Source of the DNA: Lophium mytilinum
Taxonomy: Eukaryota > Ascomycota > Dothideomycetes > Mytilinidiales > Mytilinidiaceae
Assembly (NCBI GenBank): GCA_010093605.1
Contig: MU004194.1
Span: 977,793 to 1,041,792, forward strand
Direction of reading: 5' to 3'
DNA: 64,000 nucleotides
Both the position numbers and the translations under genes were made by a program. Shown here piece by piece: positions 55,432 through 64,000 of this stretch. Under the pieces are notes generated by a model. It worked only from the letters and a program-made list of their open reading frames with translations, was not told the DNA's origin and did no database searches. Position 1 is the stretch's first letter; each line of letters begins with the position of its first letter.

Positions 55432-58079
55432 TCAACCAAGCAGCTCGACATCCAATCCGATTGCCCGCATGAAAAGATTCACGTGTCCTAGCCTCACACT
55501 AGCTAGCTCAGCCGGAAGTGCCTTGCTTACTGCCACAGTGTCCATCACCCGATCCTTGACGCCAAGGACCAGTCTCTGCTGCTGCTCGGGACTAGCACCG
55601 ACACCCATGGCCGCGAGGAACTGCCATACATACACATCCTCTGTGTCATTGACCGACCCTGGGAAGATCAACGGAAGGACGGGCTCAACGGCGTCGAAGA
55701 GTCGGTTGTAAAGCTGCATCCACTGTTCCCAGTCGCCCGGATTCATTTCTGGTGTTGATTGTTTCACTAGCTCAGCTCGCGAGATGAGCATTGTGAGAAG
55801 TGACATGCCGATCTTGGTGCGAGCGACAAGGTGTAGATTCGTGCGATCCAGAATAAGGCCCAAAAGCCCAATGACGATGTTCAAAGGAGATTCTGCGATA
55901 TGGCCAAACAGCGGCGGCATCACTGCATGTGAGAAGAGTTCGACCTCTTCGCGGATCGCAGGAGATAGATTCGGCTCATCCGCAGACGGAATGGCCTTTG
56001 CCACCACTGACAGCATATCAAGGTGGACGACGATCATAGTGAGCATGATGATGCGCTGTTGCTCGTCGATTTGGCGGAAGATTCGTGGAATAGCCTTCTT
56101 GCCCTTTGCATGCGATAGAATCGCGATGAACGGATGAGGCGTAAGAGAGCTGAACAAATCGTTAGAGACTGTACTGAACTCAAAAGATTGCTTGAGCACT
56201 TACTTCGGATTGATAGGCTCCATGATTTTCAGGTCTTGCCACAGTGTCTCATGCAGCTTTTGGGTCTGGGTTTGCCATTCCATGTGTGCCTGGATAGTTT
56301 GCGGATCACTATTCTCAGCTAAAGGTGGAGGCATTCGCCGCTCGTGGTCCTCTAGTTTCATCAGACAGTCGTACACATTCTCGATGTTTCGCAGCGTCGT
56401 CTTGCGATCAATGATGGGTGAACCATGCGCATTCACTCCGCTAGGTCTTCGGCCCGACCCTTGAGTGCCATCTCCATGGTCCGGGCGCTTGATGTTCAGG
56501 AGTGGCTTGGGTGTCTTCGAATTGCTAAAGGATATTTTTCCCAAACTTCCTTCAATCACAAGTTGCTTATTCTTAGGCTTGGCCTTTGCAGCCTCTACAG
56601 CTCGCTGTACCTGCTGCTCCATCCGCTGCATATGGTTGTCTCCGCCTCGGTGGTGTCTGCGACCCATGCCATACCTACCACCGGTTTGGAATAGATATGT
56701 CTGAGCAAACTGGCTAGCGGGCTGATGCGGGTTTTGCCGCGGTGTTCCTCGGATCTGACAATACACCTGGTAGTAAAAGTCTTCTGTGAGCGCCGCTTCT
56801 GGCCCATGCTCTTCAAGACCACCCGTCGCAGCCATGAGCTGCTGCAATTGGATCCGAGTGATGAAATTCTTGTCCTGTGGAGTCATAAGTCCATTATCTT
56901 TGGACAACAGATGAATCTTGTGGTTTCTCTTAGCACGCTTGGCATCTTCGATCAGATACGCGGCTCGTTCTTCTTCGGTGAGGTGGAGGAGTTGCTCTGG
57001 GTGAGTCACGACACCAGGGAAAGAAGGGCCTCGGGCATGAGCAGGCCCCATTTGGGGTCCTCGCTGGAACTCGCCTTGTCTCTGTTGGCCTGGCTGAGTG
57101 ATTGGCTGACCGTGGCCAGAGAGCCTGTTGGGGTTTTGCAAGATCTGTCTCGGCTGAGAAGGGGGACGTTGAGCATGCTGCACTGGCGTGTGCCGCGCAG
57201 ACTGATCAGGTCCTGACTGCCTGCTACGTTGCAGAATCGTCGGCTGCTGTTGGACAGGAGGTGGAACAGCATGACCAGGCAATTCAGCGTGCGCTTGAGG
57301 TGGGGCTCGCGAGGTAGGTGGCTGCTGGGGACGCTGCAATATTTGCGGCGGGCCAGAGAAGCCACCTTGCTGACCAGGAATCTGTCCATATTGTGCAGGA
57401 TATTGCGCCTGTGATGGGAAGGCAGCCGCTTGAGGTGCAGGCTGAGGCGCTGGTTTCTTACTCTGAGAAAGCATCATTGCCTCTACCTCTTCCAGACTCA
57501 TCATCTTCCTCGCCGGAGCAGCAGGTGGAGCTTGGCTTTCCTGTCGCGGGTGTGATTGTTGAGGCTGGGCTTGCCTCTTGGGGTTGATGCCCCAGATGCT
57601 CGCATTGGCCTCTAGATCGGGGATGTAGGTGGGCTGGGCATACGGCTCATAACCACTCTTCGCAGGTTTGGCCGGTTGGGTGTTGTGCCTCGTGGCATGG
57701 ATGTTGGGAGGAGGCTGTTTTGCCTGCCAGAGCAGGCCCTCTCCCTCAATAGCATCGGCGACGCGTGAGGTCTGGCCAGCGAAGTCGAAGTCCTTGCCGA
57801 CAGCCTGCGCAGTATCGTTTCCGAACGTATCATCGTTGAAGGTGTCATCAGTCTCGTCGAGTTGGTCGCCTAGTCCGTCGTAGGTCTCTTCAAAATCGAG
57901 GCTGGGCAGATCAGTACCGTGGGGTTAAAGGCTTGCAGAAAGACTCACGCGTCATCATCGTCTGCCACACCTTTACCAGAGAGACCCGCAAAGGCATCTT
58001 GAGCCTGGCCAAAGCCCGGGGCCTTGGAAGAATGGCCGCGGTCTCTCGGAAGGGTGGCATCGAAGCCGAAGAAGGACAT
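55432..58079 (-). CDS. PAT1: mRNA decapping activator Pat1
   Basis: Exons 58079-57949, 57901-56204 and 56149-55432 give 848 residues. Pat1 links the Lsm1-7 ring, Dhh1 and decapping enzymes in P-bodies. The N-terminus MSFFGFDATLPRD is the usual Pat1 start with the FFGFD motif. An acidic part (DDTFNDDTFGND), the conserved MSLEEVEAMML and a long Pro/Gln-rich low-complexity region follow; such a region favours condensates. The basic segment GRYGMGRRHHRGGDN, the GKISFSNSKTPKPLL block and the C-terminal helical domain (FIAILSHAKGKKAIPRIFR) come last. Joints: GTGAGT...GCCCAG and GTAAGT...GTTCAG, both in phase. Confidence 0.94.
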
Positions 58080-58862
58080 GGTGGGGAGCCCCAGTGGTCA
58101 GAGACGGTGGCTATGGCTCGGTACGTAGGCGTGGCTATGTCCAGGAGTAAGGACGGTACGGGCAGCAGTGCGATGGCAGCTACATGTAAGAAGCTGCAGA
58201 GCTTGGTGGGGTGGCCAGCATATGTCGCGCAGCGGGTGTCTCTAGATGTCGATTGAGACGAATGGGGAACAATATCCTAGATGAATGAAGTCTGTCAGCG
58301 AGTGGTCCGCGCAGCAATGCAGCAGCAGCAGACGGCCACAGTTAGGTGACGGCGACGTCGAGGTTCGTTGGCGACGGGTGGTGTGGGAGCGTGTTTTGAT
58401 GGTGGTGGAGTTGATGACGGCTTTCGCCGTTTCACCCGCCAAGCAGTCACGTGGCAATCCGAACTATGCGTTGCTCCTTGCGCGGCCTCGTCCCTGAGAG
58501 GCGCATCAATCAGCCCAGCTTTATTCGACTCCCTCTCCCTTTTCTCCCCACTCTGCTCTTCTTCTCCTGGTTCTGTGTCGCCCCTCTGCTTCTCTCTCCC
58601 GCCAACCCGCCTCGCATTACCATTGCCCGGCGCATCCTTTGTCTCCTCTCTTCTTTCCTTGGTACCTTTGTCCGTCTGGGCACCCGTGGACCGCGCCCAG
58701 TGCCACTGAGGACAACGAATCCCCCCTTGGCCTCGTGTCCCTCCTAGACCTCGCTCCCACAAACCTCCCTCCTCACATCATCTTCCAGCAACCGTCAAGG
58801 TGGAGGGCAAAACGGGCAACTCCTCTGAAAAGGCCCAGCTGTTCGATCAGCCGCCTTCCAAG
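58080..58862. promoter_or_regulatory. Divergent promoter region, PAT1 / GT15 mannosyltransferase
   Basis: The 783 bases between the two ATGs hold both promoters and leaders. Two CT-rich tracts lie near 58520-58640, typical of leaders of strong fungal genes. There is no supported coding frame. Confidence 0.45.
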
Positions 58863-60222
58863 ATGGCGGGCACGCAGCGATATCTGCGCTACATCATATT
58901 TGCACTTGTGGTACGTCAATTCAATGCGTATCGTTAGCCATTGCATGTGCTGACTCCCTCCAGTGCCTAATCCTTCTCTTCTTCATCTCCTCATCCTCCA
59001 CCGTCCCCTCGACACCGTGGCAGAACGGCAAACCGGAGACAGTGGATGAGCCCGAGATTGGGAACCAGAGCACCTCGCCCAAGACTGCCCCTACGACCCC
59101 GAATACCCAGAACGAGCTTTCCCCGGCCACCGCATCTGGGGACCGTATGAACGCGACCTTTGTCACTCTTGCCAGGAACTCGGATCTCTGGGAGATTTCT
59201 CGCTCCATTCGCCAGGTTGAGGACCGCTTCAATCGCAAGTTCAACTACGACTGGGTCTTCCTCAACGATGATGACTTCGACGACGAGTTCGTCAAGGTTA
59301 CCACGTCCCTAGTCTCCGGCAAAACAAAGTACGGCAAAATCCCCACCGAGCATTGGTCCTTCCCCGACTTCATCGACCAGGACAAGGCTGCTGCAGTCCG
59401 TGAGGAAATGAAGGAGAAGAAGATCATTTACGGTGACTCTATCAGCTACAGACACATGTGTCGATATGAATCCGGGTTTTTCTTCCGTCACCCGTTGATG
59501 CTGGACTACGAGTGGTACTGGCGTGTGGAGCCCAGCATTGAGCTCTTCTGCGACATCAACTACGATACCTTTAAATTCATGGCCGACAACAAGAAGAAAT
59601 ACAGTTTCGTCCTCAGCTTGTACGAATACGTCGAGACCATTCCAACCCTTTGGGACGCCGTCAAGAACTTTACCGCATCACACCCCGAGCACATTGTCAA
59701 AGACAACTCTATGGGCTTCCTGAGTGATGATAACGGCGAATCTTACAACCATTGCCATTTCGTAAGTACCACGAAGCACCCTTACTTCCGTAGATCTAAT
59801 TTTGCTCTCGCAGTGGTCCAACTTCGAGATCGGCAACCTAGACTGGCTGCGCTCGAAGGCATACGTCGATTACTTCGAATCTCTCGACCATTCCGGCGGC
59901 TTCTTCTATGAACGATGGGGCGACGCGCCTGTGCACTCGATCGCGGCTGGTTTGATGCTCCAGAAGGACGAGATTCACTTTTTCAACGACATTGCATACT
60001 ACCACGTGCCCTTCACCCATTGCCCAACGGGCCAGCAGACACGACTGGATCTGAAGTGCCACTGCAACCCTAAGGACAACTTTGACTGGAATGGGTATTC
60101 ATGTAAGTTGAACGCCACCATCATATAATCGAAACGTGTCTCTGACCCTTTGAACAGGCACTTCGCGCTTCTATGAGGTCAATGGAATGACAAAGCCAGA
60201 GGGGTACGAAAAGGAGCAATAA
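58863..60222 (+). CDS. Alpha-1,2-mannosyltransferase, KRE2/MNT1 family (GT15)
   Basis: Exons 58863-58910, 58964-59761, 59814-60102 and 60158-60222 give 399 residues. Family members add mannose from GDP-mannose to O- and N-glycans in the Golgi. It is a type II membrane protein: a short cytosolic end, then a helix at about 8-27 ([16 protein letters not shown]) and a Ser/Thr/Pro stem. The catalytic domain shows [67 protein letters not shown] and [14 protein letters not shown]. The paired Cys near the end (CPTGQQ, CHCNP, YSC) are typical. It might process the Ser/Thr-rich proteins in this window, but that is only a general link. Confidence 0.93.
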
Positions 60223-60973
60223 ATACCGTTAAACCAACACCAGTAATTCCCACTCACCTCCAACTACTCTCCTCGGCAACCCCCTCATCCTCTCCGTATC
60301 ACTCATCATACACCGCGCCCCCCAACTGACTCCTTTGCTGTCGGATAGCGCTCCCGCATCTGCTAAGGAATGGAGTTTCTGGCTCCTCAAACGCATCTTC
60401 CTTGTAATCCTCATCATTGCGGCGTTAGGCACTTGGCTAGGTTCGAAGACAAGGCGGCCCGGGTTCGGTTAAGGAGTGCGTATCACTGGAAACAAAGCCA
60501 GATCTGCATTATCTATTTGCTCTTGGTTGCATCTTTCATTCGCGCTCCGTCGTGTACTTGATGGAATAGGGACTGCTTTGTGGTTTAAGACTACGCTGGT
60601 CGGCAGGTGGCGTTTATGGATGTGCATGGCATTGCACGGCATGGCTTGAGCTGGACAGTTAAGGGAAATGTTTTGCAGTTACGTGTGTATCATCAGCTTC
60701 ACGACAAAAACATCGAGTTCGTCGTGAGCCAAACCAGGTTTCTTCATCTTGCTAAACGGTCTTCAAGCTAGTCTTTGTGGCTAGCTCATATCTAGAGCTG
60801 TCAAATCCTCAGCCGTGCTAGTTCCTCCCCATCCTCAGTCAACTTAATAATTTATATCGCCAACGAGGTCGCCATTTGACTCACTTATCTGGAAAGAAGA
60901 AGAAGTGTATTCATCGTAACACAGGATTCGTGAACCATGTCCTACTACAGGGCGTCTCAAATCCATCTCTCCT
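60223..60973. other. Intergenic between convergent genes, no gene seen
   Basis: It holds the 3' flanks of the mannosyltransferase and the PhyH gene. Near 60225-60480 the short frame 60370-60561 has no known motif. Confidence 0.45.
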
Positions 60974-61885
60974 CTACTCTTCCTTCGAGAAGAACCCAAC
61001 ATCCCCACTCACCTTTCCCAACTCCACTAGCCTCTCCAGCATCCCCTCCGCTCTCACCTTAACCTCTTCCTCCAACGCCCCAAAATCACACCTACCCACC
61101 CACTCCCCAACTCCATGCTGCAGCACATTCCTCGCCCTCCCCTTCCCACCCCTCACACACCCCACACTCCCATGCAACGTCATCCTCTCCCTTCCCTTAT
61201 CATACGCCCCACGATGCAAAATATTATTATCATAAAATACCACATCGCCAGCACCCAACTTCACCTTTATCTCCCCCTCTAACCCCCTCTCATATGGCCC
61301 CGCCGCCCTCTCCTCTTCCGTCCTCGCCCGCCTCTGACTCCCCGGCACCACGATCAAACTCTCATCCTCGTACAGCGGCAGATTCCACTGCGCATGCCAT
61401 GCCGGCCGCCCCAACCTCTCCATCTCCTCTTCCGGCCCCGCGTCCGCCGGCACGTCATCCCGGTGCCACCGCAGCTCGAAGTCTTCGTCAGGCCGGACTA
61501 AGAGATTGTAGAGTTCCATGACCAGCTCGTCCTCAGTGCAGCCCCCGCCGATCAGCTCAGCCACGACGGCGAGCAGCGGCGCGGAGAAGTAGCTTGAGGC
61601 GAAGAGGAGGTGGTCGGGGAGGTCTGGGTGCAAAAGGTGTTGCACGCCCCAGATCCCCGCCGAGGGGTCGGCGGGCCAAGGAGGAAACTGCTTGGGGAGC
61701 GTGCGGATGTAAGGCCAGGCGCCGGAGCGGGCGAGGGCGGTGGTGCGGGCGGCGGCGGCGCGGAGGGCTTCTAGAGTTTCTGGGGGGATGAAGGAGGGGA
61801 GGATGACGAAGCCGTCATGTTCGAGGGTGGCTCGGAGGTGGGATTTGGGGAGAGAGGCGGTTGTTCTGGGTATTTCGGTGGCCAT
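60974..61885 (-). CDS. Phytanoyl-CoA dioxygenase family protein
   Basis: A single exon of 303 residues. Fe(II)/2-oxoglutarate oxygenases of this type hydroxylate small molecules. The iron-binding HxD is in LRWHRDDVP near 139-141 and the distal His in NNILHRGAY near 223. MELYNLLVRPDEDFE before the HxD and the Arg in GRERMTLHGS after the distal His fit 2-oxoglutarate binding. There is no signal peptide. The substrate is unknown; relatives occur both in general metabolism and in secondary-metabolite clusters, and no such cluster is visible here. Confidence 0.88.
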   Translation of the reverse strand: MATEIPRTTASLPKSHLRATLEHDGFVILPSFIPPETLEALRAAAARTTALARSGAWPYIRTLPKQFPPWPADPSAGIWGVQHLLHPDLPDHLLFASSYFSAPLLAVVAELIGGGCTEDELVMELYNLLVRPDEDFELRWHRDDVPADAGPEEEMERLGRPAWHAQWNLPLYEDESLIVVPGSQRRARTEEERAAGPYERGLEGEIKVKLGAGDVVFYDNNILHRGAYDKGRERMTLHGSVGCVRGGKGRARNVLQHGVGEWVGRCDFGALEEEVKVRAEGMLERLVELGKVSGDVGFFSKEE

Positions 61886-62435
61886 TTTGGCAGAGGGAGG
61901 GAAGCTACATTGGAGGGGGTTTGGGGGGGTTATTAGTTGGGTCTACTTAGAGGTGGTATGGCTATGTTGTATCGTGATGTTGAGTTGGAGTTGAGATGGT
62001 TCGGGCGAATGAGGGCCGATTCGATAATGTCGATGCTACTCACGTGACATATCATCTCAGTACCCAGTTGAAGTATTAGGAGGAATATTACGTGCCAATG
62101 GATGAAGTGGTTAGGAGAACAGAAGAAACAACTCTGTAGTGACACACTTAGGTAGTTCATAAATTGATATAGTTTGTGAATGTTTCGATACCAATATATT
62201 GTTCATTGGGTGACGCCTCTTGACGCACGAAAGGGTTTGATAGATACAAGTAATCGCGACGGATCTCGCTTCAGAAGAACGTAATGATCCCATCTCTATT
62301 CGATAATGGGGTTGTAACAGAATGAAAAGCGTCGAGAACTCCGTCCCAACGGCCGTTGATGTTTGCAATGATCAATTGCATATGGTATCCGTGCGAAGCC
62401 TCTTGGGCTAGACACACACTGAACATGATTCTCCT
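61886..62435. other. Intergenic: PhyH promoter and 3' flank of the next gene
   Basis: No coding sequence is recognised. It is AT-rich near 62130-62330. Confidence 0.45.
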
Positions 62436-63031
62436 CTACATGTGAGCACCAGCGTTGCCCCATCTCCTCAAGTTCTCCGGGCCAGCGTGCTCGCCGTCGA
62501 TCCATCGCTTCAGGGTATCCATCCACCACTCCTTAGGCTCGTCCTCTCGCTTTTCGGGAACAGTAGTGGGAACAGGTAGAGGCTTCAAGGCAGTGACAAA
62601 GGTGGAAGGAAAGGGAAAGCCAAAAGAGCCGGTTCCTGTGGGGCCAGCTGTACCGACAGTACCAGTACCAGTTGTAATGAGAGCTCCTCGGCGCTCACGC
62701 CTAGCGCGGCCGGGAGTTGGCTCAGGAACGGCGAAGGGTGCTGAAGTCGGTGCAAGGTCATATCGGACCTTGAGCTTTCTGACGCCAGTGGCTACGGGAA
62801 TGGGTACGAAGCCACTGCTGGCAGTGCCGGTAGGAAAGCCGGTAGGGAAGCCTGTGCTAGCGGTAGCTATAACAGGGCCGTGCTGGTAGCCAAAAAGGTC
62901 GGCGAAGATATCTTTAGGGAGAAGGTCAGCATCTAAGGTTCTTCGTAGGGGTGGCATGGCTATCACGTACCAGCTGATGCTACGCCAACGGATCCAAGGA
63001 TCAAGAAAGATCGGAGAGTGTTGAAGAGCAT
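62436..63031 (-). CDS. Small secreted protein, Gly/Thr/Pro-rich, unknown
   Basis: Exons 63031-62971 and 62911-62436 give 178 residues. Exon 1 codes for a clean signal peptide (FLILGSVGVASA then Gly). The mature part starts DIFADLFGYQHG, goes on with GFPTGFPTG and FVPIPVATGV repeats, a basic GRARRERRG stretch that could be a kexin site, and GTGTVGTAGPTGTG. The end is conserved-looking and charged with three Trp (EWWMDTLKRWIDGEH). It has no Cys in the mature part, unlike most effectors. The family is not recognised. The unspliced frame from 63098 lacks a signal peptide, so the spliced model is preferred. Confidence 0.7.
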
Positions 63032-64000
63032 GGTTGCGGAATTGCTCTATATAATCGGTACTCGGAAAGCGAATGATAAACGGTCTTTCGAATGGCACAG
63101 CCAGAAAGAGTGAAAAAGGAGCAGCGAAAGACAGACTACCTAAGACAAGTCTTAGGATTGAAAGAAGGTGGTGGTAAAGTGAAAGAAAAGAAGCTCAAGA
63201 GCTTGAATAAGTAGAGAACGAGAGTGAGTCCGCGATACTCAAACGGTACAGAAGAAAGCGGATGTACTTGATGAAGCAGCTACATTGCTCCATTTATTGG
63301 CTTTCTAAGGCTATCCCGCCTAGTTGATTGCTTCTCCACAAAAGAAGCAGCAGTACCACGATCTCCTTCCATAACAACCGTTACAAAGCCCTGCAGTACT
63401 ACCCTCAAGCCTCATTGGAAGCACACCAACCCGGTACTTCTGCAGATCGTGAACAGAAACATGTCGGAGAGGCCGGGAGGATGTTTCTGTTTCCGGGTGG
63501 TCGCCCAATCAACGGAGCATCTACTATTCGTGCCGCCAGAAACGATGCATGAGCGACCTCGCCAAGCTCTCTAAGGCAGGAGGACGGTGGTACGCATGCT
63601 CCTTCCATTAAGGTATTCGGCCGTTGAGTTAGATGGCAGTGTACCAGGGAGAGAGGATCTTGCGGCTGTAGGGAAGGCGGCTAGGAAATAAGGAGATTAA
63701 GTCCACTTTTTCGCTTGCCGATCCGTTTCGAGCGCCCCTGTTCACGAAAATGATGGCGAATCACATCCCCATCACGTGTTTCATCCTCCTTCAGCCGATT
63801 ACGAGTCGCATGAACGCTAGGGACCCATTAAAACACTCAACTACAATCGTCTTTCTTCGATTAAGTGCGCCACCGCAATAGGAATGTTCTTGATCAAAGC
63901 ACTGTTGCAGACCAAACTCCGAAGTTAACATCCTTGTTCCTGAGGTGCATTTGGCTATCGACTTCAACGACGGGATCACGCAACAAAAGGTCCTATCTCG
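63032..64000. other. Window end, no gene seen
   Basis: It holds the promoter of the small secreted gene and beyond. Short frames only, with no known motif. Confidence 0.45.

Noticed and set aside
60370-60561. 63-codon frame between convergent genes
   Set aside because: No motif, and both 3' untranslated regions are expected here.
62912-63098. Unspliced start of the small secreted protein
   Set aside because: The frame from 63098 has no signal peptide; the intron from 62970 to 62912 gives one with a clean cleavage site.

Overview
The window looks like about 64 kb of euchromatin from a filamentous ascomycete (Pezizomycotina). Genes are dense and on both strands. Most are split by 45-60 base introns with GTRNGT donors and CTRAY branch sites. 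The gene set is typical of that group: a Zn2Cys6 regulator, CipC, SYG1, a GT15 mannosyltransferase, a GH5 enzyme and PAT1. Two small AT-rich inverted-repeat elements carry C-to-T type differences like those left by repeat-induced point mutation. I saw no rRNA, tRNA, CRISPR array, phage or retroelement. All exon models were joined by hand from splice signals and reading phase; every reported model closes in frame, but none was checked against transcripts.

Layout. 1-3 kb: the 3' part of a long Ser/Thr-rich repetitive surface or secreted protein. 3.7-13 kb: housekeeping genes PIS1 (phosphatidylinositol synthase), DRS1 (ribosome-biogenesis helicase), MSS51 (mitochondrial COX1 translation) and PUS7 (pseudouridine synthase). 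13.4-20.5 kb: an accessory block of a secreted amidase, a fused HD-oxygenase/phosphonoacetate-hydrolase gene and a convergent Zn2Cys6 regulator whose stop codon interlocks with that of the phosphonate gene. 20.6-21.2 kb: inverted-repeat element 1. 21.7-29.8 kb: SYG1 phosphate exporter/sensor, CipC, an alpha/beta-hydrolase-fold protein without a catalytic triad, and an exopolyphosphatase. 29.8-37 kb: a long GC-rich leader and a large protein I cannot identify. 38-39 kb: a broken ankyrin gene. 40-50 kb: secreted or surface proteins (GH5, PAN-like protein, LVIVD-type protein) and a seven-helix membrane protein. 52-63 kb: TYW1, inverted-repeat element 2, PAT1, GT15 mannosyltransferase, a PhyH-type dioxygenase and a small secreted protein.

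Three genes within 15 kb bear on phosphorus: the phosphonate-cleaving fusion (16.3-18.3 kb), SYG1 (21.7-25.4 kb) and exopolyphosphatase (28.4-29.8 kb). This may be chance, but it is worth comparing with related genomes. The most unusual items are the HD/phosphonoacetate hydrolase fusion, the two related inverted-repeat elements placed just upstream of start codons, the triad-less hydrolase, two GC-AG introns and two micro-exons.
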